NCBI RefSeq assembly: GCF_000002425.4
Contig: NC_037275.1
Location: 12,869,198-12,933,197, forward strand
DNA from: Physcomitrium patens
Taxonomy: Eukaryota > Streptophyta > Bryopsida > Funariales > Funariaceae
DNA length: 64,000 nt
Direction of reading: 5' to 3'
Part shown: in pieces, positions 13,293 through 25,397 of the stretch
Position numbering within the stretch: the stretch's first letter is position 1
Layout of the letters: the number at the start of each line of letters is the position of its first letter
Position numbers and translations under genes: made by a program
The notes under the pieces: generated by a model
What the model was told of the DNA's origin: nothing
Databases searched by the model: none
Seen by the model: only the letters and a program-made list of their open reading frames with translations

Positions 13293-16200
13293 ATGGAAGG
13301 GGTCCTTTCCAAGGGGCGTTGTCTGATCCTGGCCCTTGCAATCGTGTTCTTTTCCTCAAGTTGGTTACTTGATGGGTTGGAGACCGTTAATCTTCAAGAT
13401 TGTAAGCTTATTACTTCAAGGAATTAAGGACTAATCTATTTAATTGGAATTTTGGAGAAACTTTACCCTAATCAGTAGAATATCAGAGAGAAAGTATTCC
13501 AGTTTCTTATATTTTGTTTATTTTGTTGTCCTTTTTTGTGTTCACGTTTTGTACTAGTCTTGTGATCTGTGCAATTCACAACTTGTCCCAACAACAAGGC
13601 TAAGTCAATCTTGTAGGCATCTGTTTGCACTCCGGGATGTTGCCTCAGCATTGTAAGCACACAATTGAGCTCTTGTATGGCATGACAACTGAGTTTTGTA
13701 GTTCGCTACATTGACTTCCACGAAGATGATATTATAATTTAGAGTGGGAAACTAACAGGTTTGGGATTAGGGGAGCCCCTCTGCTCGAGAAGTCCTTGCC
13801 TGGAAGTGCTATCCAAATCTGATGTAGGAGGCGTAAACGTCATATATGTGAGCGATTGTCTTCAGTAGGTTTTGCTATAGTGCGGGGAATTGAAGGCAGT
13901 GTAACGGTTGCTGTGTGTACAGTAAGGTCTCTGCAGTCGCTGAAGCAGGCTTGGGGTAGTAGCACAGTGTTGTGGAGCGGTCCAGATCCTTGTGCTGACA
14001 AATGGGAGGGTATCTTATGTGAAGACAACCGAGTGGTATCCTTGTACGTGCCCTCCAACCTTGCCCATATATACATATATTTGTGTGTATATATATATAT
14101 ATATATATAATTATTATGAATGCTTTTAATACACTTTTCTTCTAACATGATATTTCTGTTCTTCCAAACCTAAGTTGGGTTCCTCTTCTTTACAACGATC
14201 TTGTGTAGGTATTTGGTGAATAAAGAGCTTAAAGGAACTATTCCTCCTGCAATTGGCGATCTGACAGCTCTTCAGAATCTGTAAGTGACGCTGTTTGGGG
14301 TTGCTGGCCTGGTTTTGTTAATACAGTGAGAATGCTTTTAGAAGCGGATGATATGTACTACGGCTAGAGCTTCACTTGCTTTGGACCATATATTGCGCCC
14401 GTTCAATCAGTTTGAAGCACAAATATTGAGTAGGGTGTACAGAGGGGGTTCAACGTCGTAAAATGTTGATCTTGTTTAACGGTTTTTGCATGCAGGGATC
14501 TCTCTTTCAACGGGAACTTGCAAGGGACGCTACCTGACGAGCTGGGCAAACTAACCAGCTTAGAATATCTGTAATTTGTGCGAGTGTTGGTATTCTTCTG
14601 CTGTGCTAATGCAGCTTATGCTCTAGCAGCAGACAAGCATGGAGTACCTATTCTGTCGTTGATTGTGTTGGCAATTCTAGCACCTCGTGTTCGTGTGTTT
14701 CATTTGAAGTGACCTTGCTGTGCTCCAGATCATTGGCTAATTTTGGTTCTGTTATTTTAACAGAAGTATACAGAGTTGTAATTTTTCAGGGAGTATTCCT
14801 TCCACATTGGGGACACTAGTGAACTTGACCTTCCTGTGAGTTCCAAGCAAACTCTCTGGACACGAGGTTTAACTCCATTTTGATATGTCCAGGCTGAGCT
14901 AGGCTCAATTATGTCTGATTCTCCTGTGAGAAAAATTGTGAATGAACTAAGAATTAGCCAATTCAACAGTTGTCAGAAAATTTGTGTAGCCTTTTGAGTT
15001 CCCGTCAAGAGCTGTTTAGGTATTTGCCAGTTGTCCTTGATGTCCAAGTTACGAAATCTAAAATTTTAGTGCATGTATTGCAACTCGCACCTCTAGCTTC
15101 TATCCGAAGTTGTATGCTTTTGTACAAATTGGACACTGAAGTGTATGGTTGTGTTTTGCAGCGCTCTGAACAACAACAACCTAGATGGAACCATTCCATC
15201 TTCAGTTGGTACGCTTTCGAAATTAAAGAGGTTTGACGTTGCTTACAACAAACTGACGGGTCCTCTGCCTGTATCAACAAACAATCCCGTTAAAATTGGC
15301 CTTGATACCTGGCCGGCTATTGAACACTAGTAAGACATTTCCACCTCTCCTGTCAGCTTTCTCTTCGATCAATTTTCCGCTATTAATTACACGGACTGTT
15401 GCTATGTACCCTAAATGCTATTGTAATAATAAAAACTTGAATTCAGGATGTTGAAGCTTACTAATCCAGCGAGTCACTGACTTGCAGCCATTGGAATGAC
15501 AACCTTTTCACTGGCAACATTCCACCTGAACTTGGGAATGCCCGAAATTGTGTGCACATGTGAGTTCTTTCCACGTGGTGTCTTTTTTCTTCTGCCTTGT
15601 CTTGAATAAGCTTTTGTAGTTACTGATGTTTCTGATATGTTTCATGCTAATTCCTTCCCATTCTGCCCAAGCATTGCTTGTTTACATAGTAGGACGAGCC
15701 AGTCTTATGACACGTTGAACACCGGTATAAGACAAGATGGTCTTAAGTTTGTAACGTTGTTGAAGCATTTACGAAGGAATTGGACACATCTTCTTCGAAT
15801 TGTGCAGGATACTGGAGTTCAATCGATTCACCGGACAAATTCCTGAAAGTTTTGAAAATCTTTCCTCCCTAAAGATCCTGTAAGCTATACGCTATTTTCA
15901 ATGATGCATTGACTTTGCTGTGTGATATTTTTATCTTGACATTCTCCAATGAAGAGAATTTTCAACAATGCTTTCCGAACGAATATGATACCATGGTTGG
16001 TGTGACACTGCCATTGTCGTGCAGACAGGAGTAGCTTCTGGGTTATCATTATGTGCGGTTACCCTCATGTAGAATTTTTGAATAAATTGTTATTGAGCTT
16101 AGTTCGTCAGTCCTAAATCCGGTTTATGTCCGACAGGCTTGTTGGCAACAATCAGCTGACCAGTCCAATCCCCTCTACTTTGAACAACATCGTCACAAAT

Positions 16201-18514
16201 GGCGCCAAAGGGTTGCTTCAACTGTGAGGCCTACTCTCTGTCCATGTGTTTTTTTCCGCTTTCATATACGTTTTACACATTCTTGACACCTCATGTTGGC
16301 ATATGCACTGAGAGACTGCTGTTAGTTTTATGATCCAAGTTCTTACCGAATTTGGCTGTTTTTTTATGGTCGTAGAAACCTTGGTGTTGTTGATGATCTA
16401 CCGTAGTTTTTGAAGAGAATTTACTTTGGGAAGGTAGTCTTGATGTGTTTATGGTGAAGTCAACAACCGATTTGCTTAGCTCATACTCTTTTCTTTGTGT
16501 TTCATGTTCTCGTCGTTAGTCGTGCGGCCAACAATCGGCTGACTGGGACTGTTCCAGTTTTGTCTGCTCTCAACCAGCTTCAGCTTATGTAAGAACAATC
16601 TTCCATACGCTTGAAACATTTTTCTATTTTTATCACTGTGCTTTAAAATCTCATGCAGTTTGTTGTCAGTGAGGGTTGCCATTTTCACCCGAAGTATATG
16701 TGTTTCTTCGCCATCTCCACATTCCTTGACATGAAGTTAAAATCAGAATAAAGTGACATTGATGTTTGTTTTCGTTGACTTGACAATTGCAAGTTTCGTC
16801 AACTTGTGTCTAACAGTGACGTCAGCAACAACAGTTTCGATCCACAGCCTTCCCTTCATGGTTGAATGCGTCCGCCAGTCGCTTACAAACAATGTGAGAC
16901 ATACCAACACCTTGATACCCAATAACAGGCTTTCCTTTATAAAATCTTTCCGAACGGATGCTGTTATAGATCTGTTGCGTCCAGTATCCTTGTGTGTCAA
17001 GCTATTTGGTGTAGTTGCAATTGTTCAAGCTACCGGTTGAGTGCTAGTTCGCATGTGTGATCAAGCTTAGGCTATTGTTGTGGGTTGTTTTTTTTTTTAA
17101 AATAAATTATTCCATGTATCCCTCTGTGACATTATTTTATTTTATTAAATTTAATTATGGTGATTACAGGCGATTCGAAAATGCTAATCTGACTGGGCCA
17201 CTGCCTGCTGATATTTTGACCTACTCGGCACTCCAGGGACTGTAAGTTACCTAAACATTCCACAGAACGTCCAGATTTCTTTAGAGATCATTTATGAGTG
17301 CACGTTGAGTCATTCAAACCAGAGAATGATTTATTGCTTTCTGTTTTTTCGAGCAGGTACCTTCAAAATAATGAAATAGACGGGACCCTAACAATCCCAG
17401 AGATTTTGGGGTTGAATTTGCGATATGTCTCTCTCCAGAACAACAATATCACAGGCTTAGTCCAACCTGACCCCTATTCTGCAGAATCTGTCCTTGTTAT
17501 GTGAGTTATCTATTCTCAACTGTGCACATTATTTAAACCGACATGTCGTGGCAGAAGAATTCTCAGCTGAAAAAACAATACAACTTACTGGTGTGCTCTC
17601 ACATATTGGATTGTGTTCGTATTGAAATGAATGTTTTGTGTTTCTGTAGGTTGCAAGGTAATCCATTGTGCACATTTACTGGAGGTTTTGTGAATATAAG
17701 TCCTGAATTATGTAACACAACTAAGCCTACGATGGAACGCGCATGGGTATCCCCTATGGTAAGCAAGAACACTTGCCAGAACATGATTTGCGGCAACAGG
17801 TTTTACTTGAACCCCTTGCAGTGTCGTTGTAGCAAACCGCTTGTGGTAACGCTTGAGGTGCGATCGCCATCCTTCACAAATATCAATGACCCACCTTTGT
17901 GGGACTCCTTCAAGAATCAAACAGTTACGTCGCTAAAGACTCTCACCCAACATGAGACCCCTCCATTGCAATTTGAGAGTGAGCAGCTCTGGATCCGCGA
18001 TGCATCCTTAATGGCAATGTGCTAAGGGTTGCGGTTAGATTGTTCTTCTTCCCTTTGGTTGGAGAATTCATGGACCAGGTTACTGAGGATTTTATCACGA
18101 GAAGCTTCACTCTTCAGAAAATGACATTTAACCCTCCTTTCAAACCTGGACTCGTTCAAGATATCCAAGGCTCTGGAGGTACCTTCTAGATTGCCATGGA
18201 GCATGCGGTTGAGGGTTGTGGATTGAGATTTCTAACTGTATGGATGGCTTCTGTGAGTTGTGTTTGTGAAAGTTGTCGCCAAGATGCTGACCGATCAATG
18301 TAACATGTTGCAGAGGTAACTCAAACAGTCTCGTCTGGCCTATCGACAGGTGGCAAAATTGACATTGCTGCTGCTGTTGCCGTCTTTGTCTCCCTTTCTT
18401 TGGTAGTTGGGGATAGGTATGTCTGTAAAAACAATCGGGGAATATCTTGTCATGAGGTGTGTAATTGCTGTTCTTAGACGTGAAAAATCTCTCCGCAATC
18501 TTCACCCCAACTAA
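13293..18514 (+). pseudogene. LRR receptor-like ectodomain, kinase missing, frame-broken
   Basis: Resembles the extracellular half of plant LRR-VIII-1 receptor-like kinases, plasma-membrane proteins that sense extracellular ligands. Predicted exons: 13,293-13,401 (signal peptide with ILALAIVFF core), 13,923-14,043 (N-cap with WSGPDPC and KWEGILC), 14,209-14,280, 14,496-14,570, 14,764-14,835, 15,162-15,329, 15,488-15,559, 15,808-15,879, 16,137-16,223, 16,520-16,588, 16,817-16,893, 17,170-17,241, 17,357-17,500, 17,650-18,178 (cysteine-rich region after the LRRs), 18,314-18,416 (transmembrane segment IDIAAAVAVFVSLSLVV) and perhaps 18,478-18,514. LRR exons are mostly 72 nt and phase 2, and carry NxLxGxIP cores. 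Two breaks: exon 16,817-16,893 is 77 nt and runs into TGA, with the reading resuming two bases displaced (PSWLNAS); a second one-base shift lies near 18,010, after RDASL. No kinase domain follows before the next gene. It is either a pseudogene or, if the breaks are sequencing errors, a kinase-less receptor-like protein. Confidence 0.8.
14086..14109. repeat. (TA)n microsatellite in LRR intron 2
   Basis: A short TA run lies in the intron between predicted exons 2 and 3 of the LRR locus, just after the donor at 14,044. It is intronic and should not affect the protein. Confidence 0.85.
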
Positions 18515-20460
18515 TAGACGCAAGCGCAGCTAATTGAGAATTTTAGGAGAGCAACCAGAAGGATGTACACTTCCTACTTTTTGTTTTTTATATTGATATC
18601 TATCACGTTGTGACGTATAAATCATTTGAATTCCTCTGCTTTTTCTGGAATTTTTGACATGTGTAAACTACATAATCTTCCTAGCTTTTAAAGTTAAGAA
18701 CAAACATCACGATAAACAAACTCCAGGTTTGAACTGAAAACTTTAAGAAAATTTTTCTCACTTAAATGCTATGCGAAGTTGGTACAGCCTTGCAACAAAA
18801 CTCATGATCTGAAATTGGAAAAAAGGAGGCCTGCGTTGAAAAGTGAGAAGGGATTAGGAAAAGGAAGAGAAAGTCGGAGAGTAGAAAAAATGTCAGCGAA
18901 TGTGAACGTGAACATGCATGCAAGAGGCGATTTCACACCACAGAATCTACAAGTTCAGAAGGGGTTCTAGCTTGAGTGTTCGGCGGACTAAGAAGACGGG
19001 GAGAAAGGATCGCTAAGTCAGTTATTGAATCCGACGAATCGTATCTACTGCATCTGTTTTTGACGGTGCATGCAGTGAGAAAGTAACCGCCGACGAAGCA
19101 GGAATCATCCTAGTCACAGTGGATACGTCACAAGGTTCATCAAAAGGTGTGCAGTCGAGCTTGTCACCGCAGTTTTTGCCGAGAGAGGGATTCCTAGGTG
19201 TCCTTTGACGCCTCCTGTGAGGACGAATCTGATATATCTACGTGTAGAGGTTAGAGACGATCGCGGATGCTGTTCTTGTTGCCGCACACGTGGCCTAAAG
19301 AATAAATCAATGTCTGCAGCTGCATCGGAATTTCACAGCTCTTCTTCGCCTAATCCAGTTTATCTACGCGTCGCGAACCTTCGCTTGACTCGAATCGGGA
19401 GTGAAGATTCAGATTCAATTCAAGATCGTGGCCGGGAGCTGCGGATGGATCCAGATGCAGTATCTGTACTTCTTTGTACTCTTCGAGAATTTGTTTATTG
19501 TCGTGAGAAGGTTTGTTTAATACGCTGTTCTTTTGTTGTTAACTTTACATGCGTAGAGTTTTCAGTCTTCTTTTTATCTATTTCTGTTATTTACCCCAAT
19601 ATTTTCAAAATAATTTCCTATAAATCCGGGGAAAGGTGTGTGAGGTGGCGTTTGGTGATAAGCGTGAGAAGATGCTTGAATTTCGACGAAGGCAGTTAGA
19701 ATGAAGGTTCATCGCGGAGCTATAAGGCCCTCATGGAGGACTGAAGGTATCAGATTGTGATTATTGAGGGGACTAGATGTTCAATGGATCTTCACTGCGA
19801 TCGAAGTCAAGATACGGTACTGTGCTGGTGGAGTACATTGCTTGGGGACGCGTTTTGTCGTGAGTTTGCTGCTTTAGCAGCTTGCGTAATCTTGAATTCC
19901 TCAGCTTCAGATATTTTAACTGAACTATCACGTACGGCCTCGTTGTATCTCAGGGGTTTCTGTACACTTTTAAGGGACCGCGACGCTGTGGTCAGCTGCT
20001 ATCACTGGCGCATGAACATATGCAGATTTGATAGGAAATGATCTTATCAAGGAAACATGAGAGTTGGGGGTATAGTCGCACGATCTGAATAGATCTGTTC
20101 CATGTAACAGAAGAAGAGATTTAGAGGGAGTTTGAGGCGCATCGGAGGCTTTTGCATCGAGTGATATTGGATACCTTGAATGTTGGCCATTTCCATGCGG
20201 AATGATGCTTTGAAAAATTGAATGTGGAGGGGTTACAGTCGCGGTGGAGTTTCGAAGTAGAGCGGGGTTGGAAGGTGTAATTAGTAGAAGTTTTTTCGGA
20301 ATTCGTTTCGGCTTCCAAGGTACAGCGAGTGTTAGGTCGATATACTTGATTACTAGTGTATTTCGTCGACCCAAAGCACATTCACTGTTTATTATAGCCT
20401 ACAGGATTGGTGCCAAGTTATTTGAAAAATTTATGAGCGTCTTCGGATCTGTAAATAGTC
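18515..20460 (+). other. Intergenic region and likely PHO1 5' leader
   Basis: No kinase-domain sequence, which would be expected just after the LRR transmembrane exon, is recognisable here. From about 18,780 the composition is balanced. An open frame of 164 codons (19,205-19,699) and others overlap on both strands but resemble no family. A plausible splice donor (GAGAAG then GTTTGT) lies at about 19,510. The simplest reading is promoter plus a long, possibly spliced, 5' untranslated leader of PHO1 with upstream ORFs. This is inference from position and composition. Confidence 0.4.
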
Positions 20461-23400
20461 ATGGTGAAGTTTGCGAGGCAACTGGAATTATCGCTTATAC
20501 CTGAATGGAAAGATGCCTACGTTAATTACAAAGCCCTCAAAAGGGACGTGCAAAGAGTCAAGGAAAATCGTGCGCAGAGAAATATTCATAGGTGTAACGA
20601 GTCCATGGCGGGTACTGGAGCGATCAGTCGAACGTTGACACGCATGTCCACTTTTAAGCACAATGTCGAAAACCAAGTCAAGGGTAAGGGTGCCAGCGGC
20701 AGGCTGTCATTCCGCCACGGCGGAGCAGAGCCTTTGCGGCCCGAGGATTTTCTTGTGGTATGGTAGCCTTCTCGATTTCCATGATGTGAATCCTCGAGTC
20801 TTGTATTTGAATTGAGCATGAGTTGTCCTTATTCAGGTTCTAATCATACAGAGGAATGTGTGCTCATAGAAGACTTTCAGAAAATTTGGATAGAATGTAA
20901 AGTCGGAATCATGGACTGAATGGGTGATCTGTTTGGTTGAATGTCCATGAATTATTTAAGCCAGATTCTGTCAGGCATATTGCGTATATTCATATTGACA
21001 ATTAGAGGCTCTGGCTTGAGGACATCACAAAGAGGTTTAATGCAGCGCCTTGACGAATGACGATGTCGAGGAATCTAAATTGAGGAATCTAAATACACGA
21101 CAGGTGCACAGAATACAAGAAAATGAGGGCGGGCACTCTCAATTTGAACAATACCAGACGGAGTTGTTGAATCCTCTTCAGCCTGACGAGCCAGACATTC
21201 AGTTTTTCACGCGATTGGATGCGCAATTGAATAAGGTGAACCTCTTCTACAAAAAAAAAGAGGCACAATATATTGCCCGCGCTAAGCGCCTGGAGCAGCA
21301 GCTATTGACCTTATTCCAAGTTCGGGAAGAACATGAGCGGCAAAGGCAAAGGCTAGGACCCAAAGCAAAGGATCAAGACAAAGATGATGAGGAAGAAGAC
21401 CATGACGACGAAGAGTTGGTAGATAGTACTGGTGTGTACAACTGACAATCCCTTGTTGGTACCGGAAAAATTACAGAATCTTCTATTCCGCTTGCCTTGC
21501 CTTTGTGGATTATTTCTCACTAAGAAATCATAACCTACAAGTTGATGTTTGAGTGTGAAACCCAATGTTAACATATAGTACGTGCCATCTTATCCGAATT
21601 TTAGTCTGAAATTTCGACGCCTTGACAAGCTTCATTGTTCTGGTATTGGTACTAAATTGCTAACAGATTTGACGTAAAAATACTTGAGATTTATCAAAGT
21701 CATGTAAAATAGTTTTGTCAACTGAGAATCCATGTGTCGAGCAGATAGTAATAATGAAGTTCTGTGAGGATTTTTCTCAGATTAAAGAGAATAAATCTGG
21801 TGATGAAAAGTCCATGAGTGTGGACGACAAAAACAGGGAGCGATCCACTAATCGAAAGATGGTGTTTTTTAATGTAGAATCGGAAGGGACCAAGGAAACG
21901 GATGCGGGATTAGCTGCCATCGCCGGTCCGAATTCTCAGAAAAGCTTCGACTCGTCAGAAATGTTTCGCAATGCCCCCTATAAACCTGAGCATCGCAGGT
22001 CTGGCTATTTCAACCAAGCAGTAAACTGTGATTGGAGTCCGTTTCGCTCTGTTATGAACCACACGGCGGATTTCAATTCTCGCTCGCAGCCGGATGTAAA
22101 GCTGACTATCCATAAGGATGAGGGTGAGGACGAGGAATCCGCTCAACGCTCCAAATTTAGTTATCTCTTTAAGGAGCCGAAGACTGTCATCCAGGATATG
22201 ATTGACTTGAGCCTCAGCAAGAAGAAGATTGCAACTTCTGAGAAAATGCTTCGTAAAGCTTTTGTTGAGTTTTATCGGGGGCTAAACCTTCTCAAAAGCT
22301 ACAGGTAAGGTCACATTTGGTTTCTTACCCAACTCCTCTGCCATGTGGACCGCTCATCTTATGAACTTGACGCTAAAAACCCGCAGATTTCATTTCATTA
22401 AGGACAATGCTCTGCTCGAGGTCTTTTTCTGTGAGCACTTTTTCAGTTTGAAGATACTGAGTAATCACAGACGTGTTTTTTCACGTAATGAATGTGTTCA
22501 GCTCCTTGAATCTGGTAGCTTTCGCTAAAATTATGAAGAAATACGACAAGGCAGTGAAGCAAAGGCTAGGCTCTGTGTACCTAAAAGAGGTTGAGCGGTC
22601 CTATTTTATTACTTCCAACAAGGTGAAATATATTTTCCTGGTGCAATTTCGTATCATGCGTGACAGGTAGTGGAATTGCATGTATGTATGTTCTGTTCTC
22701 GCACGTAGGAGTCTAGGGGTTGATACTACATTAGTTTCAGAACTGTGTTACTCCAAGACATTATTATTCTTCGCTGAGCAATTTGTTCAATTGTCGTCGT
22801 GAACACAACAGTAAATAACTTATGCTTACTGACTCAACTTTCTATTAAAACTTGCAGATATCTAAAATAATGGTTAGAGTTGAGGATATCTTTACTCAAT
22901 CCTTTTCGTCACAAGATCGTCAAAAAGCCATGGCCCAATTAAGGCCTCAGCGACAACATTCTGAGCATACGACTACATTCTTTTTCGGTATGGTATAAAT
23001 GTTTGTATAAGTACCTGTAAAGTTGATATGAAATAGCTCCCATCCAGAAGCTCATGCGTGCGTTCTTTTAAAACCTCCAACATTGACCGATCTATGACTA
23101 CTGCACACTCACTGTTGGAAGGTGAACGCAATTTTTTTCAATAGAACGATGTGGAGTGGATTTGAGCTTTGTAGGATGAAATGAATACAAGCTGGGCGAG
23201 TCAGGGTTTTGCACACCTTCAGCTGAATGTGATTGTTGCTGCAGGTTTATTTTCTGGCATTTCTATGTTATTACTGGCCGTGTTTATTGTAATGCTACGC
23301 GCTTCTCCGAGAGTCGGACGTCTGGGAGACGTTAGATATATGAACACCGTTTTTTATGTGTTCAGGTACAGTACCTAGCCTCAGTCTTATAAGTAAGTGA

Positions 23401-25397
23401 CTAACCAGTGAAGAATTCTATACGATTATTAACTGACTTTCATTATTCATGATCGTCAGCTCTCTTGCCCTGGTGCTGCTACATTTGTACCTGTACGGTT
23501 GGAATCTTTACACTTGGCGGCAAACTCGCATCAACTATCCTTTTATTTTTGAGTTTAAACCGGGCACAGAGCTGGGATACAGGCAGGTTTTATGCGTTGC
23601 CAGTGGCTTTACAAGCTTGTTACTGGCAGCCATGAACTCCCACTTGTATATTAGTACGAAAAGGGCACCTCGGTTCAAAGTATCTGAAATCATTCCATTG
23701 GCTGCAGTGTTGGTATGCGTTCTTTCTGGCAACATCAAATCACCGCAAATTGCATATTCTTTGTTAGTTTTCTGAACGTTGAATGAAATTTTTGTTCATC
23801 GTTTCACTTTTTATGCAAGCCTACTTAATCTTGCCGGATATTTGTGTTGGTGCTGTGCAGATATTTGTTACAGCTATTTTTGCACCTGTCAACTTACTGT
23901 ATAGGTCTGCACGGAGATTTTTCATCCGATGCTTTCAACATCTCATTCTTGCACCTTTTCGTAGGGTACAGAATTCTTTAATTCCATCATACTGTTAAGA
24001 TGATTACTGCGAAAACTTAATAAGACGGGTTTATATTGTTCATTTGCAAACAAAGATATGTCGTGTACGATGGAGTAGGGATATTATCTGAGCTTGCTAT
24101 GATCTGGAAGATCTGTATATCTAATTTATCTTTTGGTTGTCTTCAATTTTCTTATTTCTTTTTCACCACTCACATTGCAGTTAACGAGAACTAATTAGGA
24201 TTCATTTTCCTCTTTACTGTGCCAGGTTGTATTGGCCGATTTTTTCTTGGGAGATCAACTGACAAGCCAAGTCTTTTTGTTTCGAAATATTCAGTTCATG
24301 TTGTGTTATTATTCGAGTAGTTCTTTCCTCGATCGAGTGAATGACAGATGCGACACCAAAAATCCCTTCAGTCAGTTAGTATATGTTTTCTCTATGATGC
24401 CTTACTGGTGGCGTTTTCTACAGGTGAGATGCCAGACTGGAGTGTGATCTTGATTTGGTAATTGTACTTTGTTTTTTTGTTTCTTTTTAATTATTATTAA
24501 GGACCAGGAAAGCACAGATCAAAAAGATCATAATAGTACTTGGCCTTATGCAGTGCTTGAGAAGATACCGAGACGAGGAAGACACAGATCAGCTGTGGAA
24601 TGCTGGCAAGTACGCCTCCGCATTAATAGCTGTTCTGGTCAAAACTCGATACGTGCAGAGAGGAACCGCAATTTGGTTGGTTTTGTTCATACTCTTTTCA
24701 TGTATTGCCATGCTTTACCAGCTCTACTGGGACCTTGTAATTGATTGGGGGCTACTTCAACCTCATTCCCAGAACCCTTGGCTTCGCGACCAGGTCATCT
24801 TGAAGAAGAAGTATCTCTACTTTCTTTCTATGGTAAAATGTTTTTACGGACTTCTGTGTTCTTCCCAAGTGCACCTTCTGCTGCAGAATCTGTAATCTAA
24901 TCTATATTATTAGAGAAGAAATCCTTGTTAAATGTTAGAACCTGAAACATGTGCAGATTGTGAATGCGGTGCTGAGAGTAGCCTGGCTCTCCTCAATTCA
25001 AGGGTTTCATCGAGCCATCCCTGGGATTGGAAAACCTGGTTGGGACGCTATGTTTGCTGCTTTGGAAGTGATTCGACGGGGTCATTGGAACTTCTATAGG
25101 TATACATGAGGCAATTATTGCAGTGATAATCTTAGCTTGTCTTTGTTGGTCATTACATGCAAGGGTATTCTGGTGCTCTAGTAGCGAAGTTGTTGATACA
25201 TATATTATACCATGCACGGTGAGCTACTTATATCGTGTACTCATCAAGGACTTCAGCGTTAATGTGGCCAACAATTTTGTTCTGTGATTGGTTCATGTAG
25301 ACTGGAGAACGAACATCTGAACAACGTCGGAAAATACAGGGCTGTCAAAAGTGTTCCACTTCCCTTCGACGAGTCTGATGGTGGAACCGTTTTATGA
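20461..25397 (+). CDS. PHO1: PHO1-type phosphate exporter (SPX-EXS protein)
   Basis: Membrane phosphate exporter of the PHO1 family, which loads inorganic phosphate out of cells; its SPX domain senses inositol pyrophosphates. Predicted exons: 20,461-20,762, 21,046-21,431, 21,713-22,304, 22,502-22,622, 22,858-22,992, 23,175-23,365, 23,460-23,712, 23,861-23,965, 24,226-24,423, 24,554-24,832, 24,957-25,099, 25,301-25,397. Phases agree throughout, giving about 933 residues against roughly 780-850 for many angiosperm PHO1s. The start [25 protein letters not shown] is the canonical SPX N-terminus, and further SPX blocks are [15 protein letters not shown] and [15 protein letters not shown]. Hydrophobic segments follow from exon 6, then the EXS domain: [55 protein letters not shown] and [25 protein letters not shown]. 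An acidic run ([13 protein letters not shown]) ends exon 2. All domains are present and no stops interrupt the model. Least certain are the borders of introns 1 and 2. Confidence 0.93.
20984..20991. promoter_or_regulatory. P1BS-like site in PHO1 intron 1
   Basis: GTATATTC fits GNATATNC, the consensus bound by PHR-type MYB factors in phosphate-starvation responses. It lies in the first intron of the PHO1 gene. The word is short and AT-rich, so a chance match is quite possible; location in a phosphate-transport gene is the only support. Confidence 0.25.

Noticed and set aside
18515-20400. Expected protein kinase domain of the LRR receptor
   Set aside because: Looked for glycine-loop, HRD and DFG-like codons in all frames after the transmembrane exon; nothing convincing was seen.
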